A stretch of 64,000 nt of DNA from an uncultured Methanobrevibacter sp. (GCF_900314615.1 NZ_OMWA01000022.1:1-64000); one strand, 5' to 3'. Shown: positions 1 through 8,354, numbered from the stretch's first letter. A program made the numbers and translations. Notes: generated by a model from the sequence alone, not told the origin.

Positions 1-72
1 GAGTGAATTCAGCCAATTAGATAGAAATGATATGCATCATTTAACTATTTGAATTCAAATAATTATCAAATT

Positions 73-249
73 TCAAGTACACATTCTCTTCAAATTTTCT
101 AAAAATTTTTTGTTATGTGAACTTGTTGTTACAACATCAACATTACATTTTAAAGATTGTTCTAAATCATGAATAAAATCAACGAAATCTATTAAACCTT
201 TGATTTCACCTTTGTTTATTAATAAATCTATAATTACTTCTACAAAAGA
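73..249 (-). pseudogene. C-terminal fragment of an MntA-type nucleotidyltransferase (antitoxin-like)
   Basis: The reverse strand reads about 57 codons ending in TGA, with a segment DLLINKGEIKGLIDF followed by DLEQSL and NVDVVTTSS. This pattern resembles the end of the nucleotidyltransferase fold of MNT proteins, the antitoxin half of HEPN/MNT pairs, where an acidic DLL strand is followed by a helix and a KVDVVT strand. The part with the GS..RG active-site motif is missing, and an in-frame stop lies directly upstream, so the gene is a remnant. No HEPN partner is visible. The family call rests on motif resemblance only. Confidence 0.4.
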
Positions 250-560
250 TTATGAAAAACATTGGAAATCCAAATATATATTATAATCCAAAAACTCTTT
301 GGAAACATAATACTCTTTTTAATCCCAACCCACAATAAACAAGTGAATGAAAAATTTAATTATTTTAAATTTCAAAAAGTAGTGTAGAGAGAACAAAAGT
401 TATATAACTATTACATGAGTTTTCATAAAAACTCTCTCCAAAATTATAATTAATTAATAATTTCATTTTTAAATTATATATAAATAGCTATTTAACTTAA
501 AAAAATCATTGATGTAAAAGACACAACGAATGAAAACTGCGTTCATCTTAAACTATAAGA
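250..560. other. Gene-free AT-rich stretch
   Basis: No supportable reading frame was seen. The reverse strand may hold further unrecognisable decay of the neighbouring nucleotidyltransferase gene. The stretch leads into the tandem repeat array. Confidence 0.4.
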
Positions 561-1205
561 ACGTTAACAATAACGATAGCTAAGAAAAAACTGAAATTTA
601 CTTTAACATCAGATTTCAGGATTTAAAATCTAATTCAAAAATGAACTTGATATATATGCACAACTTAGAATTAACTTCAACATCACCAAACCCCAATGTT
701 AAAGTAAAAAGCCAATAATAATATTATAAGATGGAGAGTTACTTTTGATTTAATTAACTTTAACGTTAACAATAACGATAGCTAAGAAAGAACTGAAATT
801 TACTTTAACATCAGCATTTCAGGATTTAAAATCTGATTCTAAAATGAGCTTGATATATATGCACGACTTAGAATTAACTTCAACATCACCAAACCCCCCG
901 TTAAAGTAAAAAACCATAAAGAATATTATAAGATGGAGAGTTACTTTTGATTTAATTAACTTTAACGTTAACAATAACGATAGCTAAAAGAAAACTGAAA
1001 TTTACTTTAACATCAGCATTTCAGGATTTAAAATCTGATTATAAAATGAGCTTGATATATATGCACGACTTAGAATTAACTTCAACATCACCAAACCCCC
1101 CCGTTAAAGTAAAAAGCAATTAATAATATTATAAGATGGAGAGTTACTTTTGATTTAATTAACTTTAACGTTAACAATAACGATAGCTAAAAGAAAACTG
1201 ATATT
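561..1205. repeat. Tandem array of about 202-bp direct repeats, three full units plus a partial one
   Basis: The same sequence block begins at 561, 763, 965 and 1168, giving periods of 202, 202 and 203 bp. Each unit starts with acgttaacaataacgatagc, continues with ctgaaatttactttaacatc and an AT-rich middle, and then a C-run (4, 6 and 7 Cs in units 1 to 3). Each unit contains an inverted pair TTTACTTTAAC / GTTAAAGTAAA about 110 bp apart and the palindrome GTTAAC. Units 2 and 3 are nearly identical and unit 1 is slightly diverged. No long frame crosses the units. The array ends about 70 bp before the acetolactate decarboxylase start, so it is that gene's upstream region. Its function is unknown. 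Confidence 0.9.
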
Positions 1206-1276
1206 TAATTTCAAACATCAAAACTTATTATCAAATTCCAACATATATCCAATTAACCAAAAGGGAGGAATATTTA

Positions 1277-2080
1277 ATGAATAAGAAAATAGTATTCGCA
1301 TTAATTATAGTGGGCTTGCTTGCTGTTTCAGCAGTCAGCGCTCAGAATTCATTATTCCTAAACGGCAATAATGATGATTCAATGTATCAAGTCTCATTGA
1401 TGCAGGCTTTCATGCATGGAGAATATGACGGAGTAATCACAGTAGGAGATTTAAAAACACATGGTAACACAGGTCTTGGAACATTCGAAGGGGTAAACGG
1501 TGAGATGATAATTCTTGACGGAGTCGTTTATCAGGCAGCAGCTGACGGAAGCATTAACGTCATGCAAGATAACGAAACCATACCATTCGCTACAATCACC
1601 AACTTTGATGAAGATGGAAAAATAGACAATATAAACGCCAAGGACTTTGACGATTTAACAAGTCAGTTAAACAAGGAAATCAGCAAAAACAGCGCAAATA
1701 ACATGTACGTAATCAAACTCAAAGGTGATTTTTCAAACATTACAGTCAGAAGTGTTGAAAAACAGGAAAAACCATATAAGGAATTCACAGAAGTTGCTGC
1801 AGTTGACCAAAAAGTATTCAACCACACTGACCAGACCGGAACAGTTGTAGCTGTATACTTCCCGGAATACATGAATGAATTAAACATGCACGGCTGGCAT
1901 CTTCATTTCCTGTCTGACGATAAGACAAAAGGAGGGCATGTTTTAAACTTCACTGATTTCAAAGGATCCGGACAAGTTGATGAAATCCATGAATTCAACA
2001 TGATACTTCCAAGTGATGACTCATTTGCAAAAATGAATTTCACAGAAGACATGACCAATAAAATAAGCAGCGTGGAATAA
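1277..2080 (+). CDS. budA: Secreted alpha-acetolactate decarboxylase
   Basis: This 267-residue protein matches the alpha-acetolactate decarboxylase family (acetolactate to acetoin plus CO2, EC 4.1.1.5). Visible family features are GTFEGVNGEM near residues 68-77, an Arg at 158 after the central strand, and the zinc-binding pattern GWHLHF (His208, His210) with GGHVL (His221). The family is known to bind Zn through three His residues with this spacing. The first 22 residues form a clear signal peptide (KK, a hydrophobic run, then SAVSAQ), so the enzyme should act outside the membrane or at the cell surface, which is unusual for a methanogen. An AGGGAGG ribosome binding site lies 9 bp before the ATG. 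The gene stands alone between the repeat array and a strong terminator. Confidence 0.9.
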   Translation: MNKKIVFALIIVGLLAVSAVSAQNSLFLNGNNDDSMYQVSLMQAFMHGEYDGVITVGDLKTHGNTGLGTFEGVNGEMIILDGVVYQAAADGSINVMQDNETIPFATITNFDEDGKIDNINAKDFDDLTSQLNKEISKNSANNMYVIKLKGDFSNITVRSVEKQEKPYKEFTEVAAVDQKVFNHTDQTGTVVAVYFPEYMNELNMHGWHLHFLSDDKTKGGHVLNFTDFKGSGQVDEIHEFNMILPSDDSFAKMNFTEDMTNKISSVE

Positions 2081-2108
2081 CTCTCTTTTGAGTTATTCTT
2101 CTTTTTTT
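2075..2108 (+). terminator. Hairpin plus T-run after the acetolactate decarboxylase gene
   Basis: A perfect 9-bp stem GAATAACTC / GAGTTATTC with a six-base loop overlaps the stop codon and is followed by ttctttttttat. Confidence 0.75.
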
Positions 2109-2390
2109 ATCAGAATTATTTTTAATTGATTAAACACACTCAGAATATAGATTAACTGATTTTAACTACCAATTATCTTAAAGAACATCGCCACCACATA
2201 TTCTTCCATACATTATTGATTTGACATGTAAAATTGTTTTGGGATTAAATCAACATCACTTATGAAACATTCAAACTACAATTCCCGAAAAATAGAAAAA
2301 TTTTATATCTATGAACAGATATAACATATAATAGAATTCTAAATTTATGATATTTTTTGATAAATTGAATTCTAAATTAATGCAATTTAT
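2109..2390. other. Gene-free spacer before tRNA-Gln
   Basis: No coding signal was recognised. A TATA-like tttatgatattt about 45 bp before the tRNA could be its promoter, but this is weak evidence in such AT-rich DNA. Confidence 0.35.
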
Positions 2391-2462
2391 AGTCCTATGG
2401 TGTAATGGCAATCATACGAGTCTCTGGAACTTGTGACTCCGGTTCGACTCCGGATAGGACTA
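2391..2462 (+). tRNA. tRNA-Gln (anticodon CTG)
   Basis: A full cloverleaf can be drawn. The acceptor stem is AGTCCTA / TAGGACT with discriminator A. The anticodon stem CGAGT / ACTTG (one G.U pair) encloses loop CTCTGGA with CTG at positions 34-36. The T arm is TCCGG-TTCGACT-CCGGA. The D stem is short (three pairs). No CCA is encoded. Gln-tRNA in this organism would be made by transamidation of Glu-tRNA, matching gatD and gatE at the far end of the window. Confidence 0.88.
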
Positions 2463-2528
2463 TTTCATTATTTTTAAGAAAAAATAGATAATAATATTGA
2501 ATTTTTTAAAAAAAAACATTTTTCAATG

Positions 2529-2602
2529 GGGCCCGTAGCTCAGTCTGGCAGAGCACTTGGCTCTTAACCTTGTTGTCGCGGGTTCAATTCCCGTCGGGCC
2601 CG
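2529..2602 (+). tRNA. tRNA-Lys (anticodon CTT) with a damaged anticodon stem
   Basis: The acceptor stem GGGCCCG / CGGGCCC, D arm GCTC / GAGC and T arm GCGGG / CCCGT are intact, and loop CTCTTAA gives anticodon CTT. The anticodon stem reads CTTGG against CCTTG, so pairs 28:42 and 29:41 are U-U mismatches. That is unusual for a working tRNA. A tRNA-Lys(TTT) elsewhere could read AAG codons by wobble, so this copy may be decaying. Confidence 0.82.
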
Positions 2603-2713
2603 TTTTTTATTAAACAATTTTACACTGAACATCCAATCATCTTTTTTAATGTTTCTTTCAAAAAAAAACGAAATTATGAATAAAACACATTATATATAAT
2701 AATTTAGTGAAAA

Positions 2714-3790
2714 ATGAACATAAAACTAAACAATAAAATGCAACTGCTGGCCATGTTTATTATTTCTACAAGTATCTTAACAGTGGCACAGTCAATAATT
2801 ACAACAGCATAGTTTATTTAATGAGTGACTTTTCGACCTCATCAACACAGGCACAATGGTCATATTCAGTATTCCTACTCGTAGTGGGCGTAATGATCCC
2901 ATTAAGTGCTTACATATCCCGAAGATTCACTGCAAGGAAAATATTCATCTTTTCATCGATTATATTCCTCATCGGATCAACCATTTGTTATTTATCAAAT
3001 TCCATAATTGTTTTGATTATTGGCAGGATTCTTCAGGCAATTGGAAACGGTGTTATAATGCCCTATGTTCAGATTTTGCTTCTTAGAACTACTCCTGAAG
3101 AAAAATGGCAGACTTATATGGGAGTATACGGTTTGATAATTGGAATAGCTCCGGCCATAGGTTCATTTTTAGGAGGATTTGTCATAACTATCTATGGATG
3201 GAGAGCACTGTTTTCATTTTTCACAGTAGCAACAATAATTCTTTTGGTTTTAGGAGCAATATTTGTAAAGGACAATGCTTCAACTGAAAATTATCCACTT
3301 GACTATCCATCTGTCGTATTGTCAATAATCGGATGTGCCGGCGTAATGCTTGGTTTTACAAATGTTGCAGATTTTGGATTTGTACATTATCTTGTAATTT
3401 TGCCGATAATCATAGGAATTGCAAGTTTAATCCTATTTGTAAATCGTCAATCAAAATTGGAAAAACCTTTGATTAACTTATCCATACTTAAAAACAAGTA
3501 TTTCTCAGCAGGTACAATATTCATTTGCATTCTATTTGCATGTTTAAACGGATGCACAGCGCTTCTTCCTATATTCATACAGGGAGTGGCTAATCATTCC
3601 GCAATCTTTTCCGCTTCAGTGCTTCTGCCTGGAGGATTATTAATAATTGCATTTAATATCGTAGGTCCAATTCTTACTAATAGAATTGGAATCAAAAAGG
3701 TCCTGATTATGGGATGTATCATTTCAATAATAGGATTTGCAACAATGATGATGTACACTCAGGATTCTTCATTTGAATTTATCTTAATAA
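2714..3790 (+). pseudogene. MFS drug exporter (DHA2-like), 5' part, frameshifted and cut by an insertion
   Basis: Reading from the ATG at 2714 gives an N-terminus like that of the intact MFS gene at 34206-35591 (AQSIITT against AQSVVTT). The frame then hits TAG at 2810. The downstream frame (IVYLMSDFSTSSTQAQW) continues the same alignment, so about one base has been lost near 2809. The rest aligns through motif RILQAIGNG and most of the membrane segments until SSFEFILI, where the insertion begins. The 3' part resumes at 5311. Both lesions make the gene non-functional unless reinitiation occurs at 2821 and the element is excised. Confidence 0.88.
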
Positions 3791-3800
3791 TGCAAGAATA

Positions 3801-3824
3801 CCATGACCTCTTTTGAGGTCGTGG
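3801..3824 (+). repeat. Left-end hairpin of the IS605-type element
   Basis: CCATGACCTC and GAGGTCGTGG pair over ten positions (one T.G pair) around a TTTT loop, ten bases inside the left junction. Subterminal hairpins of this kind are recognised by TnpA of IS200/IS605 elements. Confidence 0.7.
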
Positions 3825-4078
3825 ATGAATTGCACGGGGAGTGTACTTCTTTTGAAAGTAATTTTTAAGACGTATTTTTCTTATTTTGTTGCTTTAAATT
3901 TGTTATTTTTATTTTTGTATCTTATTCACTGTATTTTTTTTCTCATTTTTTTTAGGCGAATACTTTTCACACGCTCTCTCGCGATTATGTATTATATAAC
4001 CATCATTATAATATATATTTGTCAATCAGAAAAAAAGTTTTTTTTCTGTGTGGTTAGATTGGGAGTTGTGATTTTTTT

Positions 4079-5180
4079 ATGGTTTATCGTGCTTGTAAAC
4101 ATCGTGTTTATCCTAATCAAAAGCAGGAACGATTGTTTAATGAATATTTGGGACATTCACGTTTCATTCACAATAATGTAATTGGAGAGATAGAGTACAA
4201 CAGACGCATAGCCAATCTATTCAATGCTTGTGCACCATATGTTAACAATAAGTATGTTGAATCTATATTTAACTATTTAAGAGTATGGTATCCTTTTATT
4301 AATGAATTGGACATTAATACAATGCAGGCATCTTATAAACCGGTTCTGATTGCTTATGAGAACTTTTTTAAACGAGGTTTTGGACATCCCAAGTTTAAAA
4401 AGAAAAACAGTGCATCACAATCAGTTAAAATCAACAACATCAACAACAGAATACGTGTAGAAAACGGAAAACTATATTGGAGGCCATTTGGATGGATTAA
4501 CCTCAAAGGTTATCGGCCTGAAATAACTGGCAAAATCAAATATATAATACTTAAAAAACAAAACAGCCAATGGTTCATAATTGTTCAATATGATGCCCCG
4601 CTGCCGGAACCGCTCCCTAAAACCGGGAAAGAAGTAGGAATTGATTTAGGTGTTAAAACATTAGCAACACTTTCAGATTTTAAAGCAAAAGCCACGCTAA
4701 AACTAAATGAAATCAATGCTAAAATTAAAAAAACACAAAAAATCCTAAAACGCAAAACAAAAGGCAGCAGACAATATCAAAAAATCCTAAAAACACTACA
4801 CAAACACATAAACAAAAAAAAACAACATCAAAAGAGAATACTATCATAAAATAAGCAAAGAAATAGTTGAAGAATACGATGTAATCAAAATGGAAAATCT
4901 AAACATAAAAGAAATGATTCTAGATCAGGATTACAGCAAAGGACTACATGAAGTAAGTCTAGGCATATTGAAAAACATGATAAAATACAAATGCGAACTA
5001 TACAGTAAAAATTACATTGAAATACCAAGATATTATCCTTCATCACAAATATGCCATGTCTGCGGATACAGAAACAATGACTTAACCATTGACCAACGAA
5101 ACTGGCAATGCCCACAATGCGGAACAATACTCGACCGAGATGTCAATGCCGCCATAAACATTTTAAACTATGGAAAATAA
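4079..5180 (+). pseudogene. tnpB: TnpB (RNA-guided nuclease of IS605 elements), frameshifted
   Basis: The N-terminal helix-turn-helix region (KHRVYPNQKQERLFNEYLG), the GHPKFKKK segment and RuvC-I motif GIDLGVKTLATL lie in one frame (4079-4849). RuvC-II (VIKMENLNIKEM), the zinc ribbon CHVCGY / CPQCGT and RuvC-III (DRDVNAAINIL) lie in the next frame (up to 5180). The frames meet at a run of nine As near 4815-4823, so a single A gained or lost explains the break. Across both frames all three RuvC acidic residues and the four zinc Cys are kept, for a total near 367 residues, the usual TnpB length. The break could be a sequencing error, a real lesion or slippage. TnpB family members cut DNA guided by an omega-RNA. 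Confidence 0.85.
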
Positions 5181-5183
5181 ATA

Positions 5184-5310
5184 TATAAAGATAATATTAT
5201 ATTTAAATGAACCCTGAGACCCAGGGGGATAGCTCGGTAAATTCTAGGACTCACAAGAGAACTACAGCCCGAGAATCTCCGTCGTCTACACGACGGGGAG
5301 GTTCAAGACC
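5184..5310 (+). ncRNA. Probable omega-RNA (reRNA) at the right end of the element
   Basis: The stretch between tnpB and the right junction is GC-richer than its surroundings and can fold. It contains CCCTG-AGACC-CAGGG, a CTCGG / CCGAG pair at longer range, and the hairpin CCGTCGT-CTAC-ACGACGG at 5279-5296, then GGGGAGGTTCAA. Omega-RNAs of IS605 elements come from this position and end in a similar GGTTCAA-like tail, followed by a guide read from flanking DNA. Here the guide would be MFS sequence starting just after 5306-5310. The exact ends are inferred. Confidence 0.55.
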
Positions 5311-5637
5311 ATAACCCAGTCAATCCGTTTTATCGGTGCAGGTTTGTCACTGATGCCCGCCACAACATGGGCTTTAACTATGGTATCCGACAAAGTCGAA
5401 GATGGAACTGCAGTCAACAATACATTAAGGCAGATTTTTGCGGCAATAGGCTCATCAATGACAGTTGTTATAATGGCTATTTTGGCAGGAGGCGCCATAG
5501 GCCATAATTTCGCTTCAGTCACAGGATTCAATCAGACTTCACTGATTCTGCTGATTTTACATGTCATCATGCTTATTTTGACTGTCATATTTATTGACGA
5601 TAAGGAAAAAATTGAAAGTTCAAGTTCAAACTCATAA
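5311..5637 (+). pseudogene. MFS drug exporter (DHA2-like), 3' part
   Basis: The frame starting at ATA ACC CAG reads ITQSIRFIGAGLSLMPA and then KVEDGTAVNNTLRQI. This aligns with ATQIVRAVGAGLGLMPA and DVEDATAINNTVRQI of the intact paralogue at 34206-35591. It holds the last two to three membrane segments and a normal C-terminus. It continues the gene that breaks off at 3790. Confidence 0.85.
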
Positions 5638-5694
5638 CCAATGGCCAATAAGAAACTATAAATAACAGCCATTACAACGTATTTTTGTGATAAA

Positions 5695-5913
5695 ATGAAC
5701 ATTAAAAGCATAATCGGAAAAAGCGTAATCGATAAAAGAGCTGAAAAAATAGGAAAAATAGAAGATATGGATTTAAATACTCAAACAGGACAAATCAACA
5801 GTGTTTTAATCGATTTAAAAACAAATATACGCAGTCAAGGAAAAATCATTGTGGAATTTGAACATGTAACCACAATAGGAGAATACGTTTTCATTGACAT
5901 AGCAGTTGAATAG
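5695..5913 (+). CDS. PRC-barrel domain protein
   Basis: This 72-residue protein fits a single PRC-barrel: IGKSVIDKRAEKIGKIEDMD at the start, then TGQINSVLIDL, and a closing VFIDIAVE strand. In archaea such small PRC-barrel proteins are common, some with roles near RNA processing or cell division; the role here is unknown. A TATA-like aaactataaat lies about 35 bp upstream. The stop is only five bases from the convergent gene, and GGAATGTT / AACATTCC between and within the two ends may form a shared hairpin. Confidence 0.75.
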   Translation: MNIKSIIGKSVIDKRAEKIGKIEDMDLNTQTGQINSVLIDLKTNIRSQGKIIVEFEHVTTIGEYVFIDIAVE

Positions 5914-5918
5914 GAATG

Positions 5919-6290
5919 TTATCTGGTTACTGAAACATTCCCTTCATAAATGCACGGCTGATATTTTCCATTTCCGGCAAATGTGAAATTACTGTAACAG
6001 TGCACATCACCAGAACCATATTCGGCATTTACTACCTTAAATTCACCCTTTTCATCAGTAGTGGCATTAATGATATTATGATCAGGTGTTTGAATACAAA
6101 CTGTCTGATTTGAAACGCCATAACTGTAAGCATCCATCAGCATACCGGCAAAAGTGCCGTTTTCAGCCACCTGAGTTTCGTTTATAATAATGAATGTTGA
6201 AACATTATTGTTGAACTGGAACCAGAACACTCCCATGCAGATTACAAGAGCGACAAGTAAAATTATTAGATAATAACTTTTCCTCTCCAT
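5919..6290 (-). CDS. Membrane-anchored small Ig-like protein
   Basis: The 123-residue protein has one N-terminal membrane segment (residues 7-25) and an extracellular part of about 95 residues. The pattern ATTDEKGEFKVV followed by FTFAGNGKY is the typical end of the Ig-like (invasin/Big type) modules seen in the large surface proteins of this window. It looks like a single anchored module. The ATG is preceded by AGGTGAT at good spacing. Function is unknown. Confidence 0.6.
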   Translation of the reverse strand: MERKSYYLIILLVALVICMGVFWFQFNNNVSTFIIINETQVAENGTFAGMLMDAYSYGVSNQTVCIQTPDHNIINATTDEKGEFKVVNAEYGSGDVHCYSNFTFAGNGKYQPCIYEGNVSVTR

Positions 6291-6332
6291 AAAATCACCT
6301 TAGTACTATATTGGAGGAAAACTAAAATAAAG

Positions 6333-6755
6333 TTAACTTTTTGATTGAATCGCTTCACGGACCTTGTCAACTGCAATCTGCTTTTTGGCAGGAAAAGCTG
6401 CAATTTTTACTTTAAGATGAATTGCATCGCCTTTATCCAGAATGGTCCATTTTTCATCAAGAGCGTCAGCTTTGTCAAACCTTAAAAACCAGTTACCTTT
6501 TTCATCCATTTTGCGCTCTAAATCAGCATTCAATTTTTCCAAATCTGTCCATTCTAAAAGTGTGTTAAAAAAAGTCTTTGTGTATCTTTTTTTGGATACA
6601 ACGCCAGATAAAATAATAATCTTATCTTCAAGTAATCCTTCGGCCTCTTCAGCTTCGATTTCGGCTTCAGGAAGAATATTTAAAATAGCTTGAGAAATCT
6701 CATCAACGCTTTCATTTTCATATACGAAAGCTCTGAATTTAATATTATGAATCAT
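6333..6755 (-). CDS. Predicted archaeal exosome-associated RNA-binding protein (COG1325 type)
   Basis: The protein (140 residues from the ATG at 6755) has the layout of the COG1325 family. It starts HNIKFRAFVYENE, has a central LSGVVSKKRY strand-turn and ends with a basic region. The family is usually linked to L15e and exosome genes in archaea, which fits its place directly after rpl15e. A TTG three codons upstream is a less likely start. RNA processing is the inferred role. A hairpin with T-run separates it from rpl15e, so read-through may be partial. Confidence 0.7.
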   Translation of the reverse strand: MIHNIKFRAFVYENESVDEISQAILNILPEAEIEAEEAEGLLEDKIIILSGVVSKKRYTKTFFNTLLEWTDLEKLNADLERKMDEKGNWFLRFDKADALDEKWTILDKGDAIHLKVKIAAFPAKKQIAVDKVREAIQSKS

Positions 6756-6776
6756 TTTAATCAAAAAAAAGGAATT

Positions 6777-6799
6777 GAAGAAAAATTAGATTTTTCTTC
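6777..6799 (-). terminator. Hairpin plus T-run at the end of rpl15e
   Basis: GAAGAAAAAT and ATTTTTCTTC form a 10-bp stem covering the rpl15e stop codon. On the minus strand it is followed by aattcctttttttt. Confidence 0.55.
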
Positions 6800-7343
6800 T
6801 TCTAGCTTGTTCTGAGCCTTTTCCTTTAGATTTGATTCCACGTCCTTTGTTACCAGCACTGGTTAAGCCTCTGAGAGCTCTGTTAGTGTGTTTTTTGGAG
6901 CAAATCCAATTGATTTTTTTATCGTTAATGATAGAAGGACTTTGTGGATCTACTAAAATTACTTCGTAATATTTATGTTTTCCTGTAGACCATACCCAGT
7001 AAGAGTTTAATACTTCCATGTTAGGGTATTTTTTAGCTACACGTTCTTCAGCAATTCTTTGAATTGATTTAGCTTGGGTAATTTTGTTTACACCCATTCT
7101 TTTAGGTTTACGACCGTTGAAGTGACGGGTTTTCCTTCTTCCACCACGTCTTACTCTGGCTCTTACTACAATGAAACCTTTTTTAGCTCTGTAACCTAAA
7201 CTTCTAGCTCTGTCGAGTCTGGTAGGTCTGTCAATTCTTTGAACTGCTCCTTGTTTATTCCATTTAGGAGCTCTTTGCCACATGAGTTCACGTACGTAGG
7301 ACTCATCTGGGTTTTTCCATGCGTCTCTAATATATTTATACAT
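6786..7343 (-). CDS. rpl15e: 50S ribosomal protein L15e
   Basis: At 185 residues, highly basic, and starting MYKYIRDAWKNPDESYV, this is a typical archaeal L15e of the large ribosomal subunit. Diagnostic stretches are RLDRARSLGYRAKKGF (42-57), RVRRGGRRKTRHFNGRK and YWVWSTGKHKYYEVILVD. Its low divergence makes this one of the safest calls in the window. AAGGTG precedes the ATG by about seven bases. It is the first gene of a likely two-gene unit with the exosome-associated protein. Confidence 0.97.
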   Translation of the reverse strand: MYKYIRDAWKNPDESYVRELMWQRAPKWNKQGAVQRIDRPTRLDRARSLGYRAKKGFIVVRARVRRGGRRKTRHFNGRKPKRMGVNKITQAKSIQRIAEERVAKKYPNMEVLNSYWVWSTGKHKYYEVILVDPQSPSIINDKKINWICSKKHTNRALRGLTSAGNKGRGIKSKGKGSEQARRRKI

Positions 7344-7794
7344 AATAACACCTTTTGTTCAGCCACTAGGGCCACATCCATATGGGAAATTATCCCAAAA
7401 AAAGTATTTTAGTACTGCTAAAAAATAACAGTAATCAAATATTTGTTTTATGTATTTATAAACGTATCGATATTTGAGGTCATTTTACCTGAAATCTGAT
7501 TTCCCAATACAAATAAGTTTTTTCAATAGAATTGTAACTTCGGCGTTTAAGTACTGCAGGCAATAATCCATAATAAAGTTGTTAATATTCCGTTTAATTA
7601 ATTTAAATGTTTTATTTAAAAAAGTTAAATTTAATCAGGCCAATATAATTTAATAACCTCAAATTATTATAGTTTAAAGTTGAAAACACACAATAATTAA
7701 GATAATCCTGCAACGCCTCTAATGACCAAACTTCAGTTATTGTGAAAATCATTTTATACAATTTAATATAAAAAATTATTTGAGAGTGTAAAAT
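7344..7794. other. Divergent intergenic region between rpl15e and the DUF3795 gene
   Basis: No coding frame was seen. The region must hold the promoters for both outward-facing genes. TATA-like stretches occur (for example tttataaacg near 7456), but none can be fixed with confidence. Confidence 0.4.
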
Positions 7795-8196
7795 ATGAAA
7801 ATGCCAGATGAAATTGATTCAAAATTACTTGCACCATGCGGAATTAACTGCATAAGCTGTGAAAAATATCAAAACCCATGTGCGGGCTGTTTAATCAGTG
7901 ATGATGGTAAAAACAAGGCCAGTCTGAAATGTAAAATCAAAACCTGCTTTGACAGCAAGAATTTCAGCTATTGCGGACGCTGCAGTGAGTTTCCATGCCC
8001 ACTGATGAAAAAGCATTCAAAAAAATACGTAAAAAGGCATGATTTAAACACGCTAGACAGTGCCAAAAGAATCAAAACGACAGGAATCGGTCGCATGATG
8101 AGTCAGGATAGGGAAAGGTGGACATGTCCTGAATGTGGAGGCGTTGTTAAGTTCCAGACAAAAGCCTGCAGTGAGTGCGGATTTAAAGTTGATTAA
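7795..8196 (+). CDS. Cys-rich DUF3795-type protein with C-terminal zinc ribbon
   Basis: The 133-residue protein starts with LAPCGINCISC, then NPCAGC, KCKIKTC and YCGRCSEFPCPLM, the Cys pattern of DUF3795 proteins. It ends with a separate ribbon CPECGG / CSECGF at residues 104-131. The Cys residues probably bind zinc or a metal cluster. No activity is known for the family. The ATG follows GAGAGTG. It has no co-directional neighbour. Confidence 0.7.
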   Translation: MKMPDEIDSKLLAPCGINCISCEKYQNPCAGCLISDDGKNKASLKCKIKTCFDSKNFSYCGRCSEFPCPLMKKHSKKYVKRHDLNTLDSAKRIKTTGIGRMMSQDRERWTCPECGGVVKFQTKACSECGFKVD

Positions 8197-8328
8197 AACA
8201 AATAGTTGATTGATTATTTTAACAGTTAATGTAATCATCATTGATTTAAAAACAGCTTACTTTAACATTAACGTTTTTAATTGAAAAAATTACAATTAAA
8301 TTTGTAATATGTATATGAAAAATAATAG

Positions 8329-8350
8329 AAAGGAGTAAAATAACTCCTTT
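8329..8350. terminator. Short inverted repeat between convergent genes
   Basis: AAAGGAGT / ACTCCTTT form an 8-bp stem in the gap between the DUF3795 gene and the convergent DUF2149 gene. It may serve either strand. Confidence 0.45.
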
Positions 8351-8354
8351 AAGG

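Larger units (their letters stand above)
3787..5314 (+). mobile_element. IS200/IS605-type element carrying only tnpB
   Basis: Comparison with the intact MFS paralogue places about 1524 bp of extra DNA between Leu-Ile and Thr-Gln codons. The exact edges are ambiguous over a shared ATAA. No target duplication beyond that is visible, as expected for this family. A subterminal hairpin lies at the left end (3801-3824) and another at the right end (5279-5296), again as in IS605 elements. No tnpA (Y1 transposase) lies inside, so movement would need a transposase in trans. The inserted length is a multiple of three, so excision would restore the local MFS frame. Confidence 0.8.

Noticed and set aside
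561..1205. CRISPR array
   Set aside because: The repeats are 202 bp apart and contiguous, with no short repeats separated by unique spacers, and no cas genes are near.
3813..4181. A 122-residue hydrophobic frame inside the left part of the IS element
   Set aside because: It overlaps the hairpin end and the tnpB start in another frame, its hydrophobicity comes from T-rich DNA, and it has no binding site.
4890..5180. A separate small zinc-ribbon gene
   Set aside because: It is the continuation of tnpB after a one-base shift, carrying its RuvC-II, zinc ribbon and RuvC-III parts.
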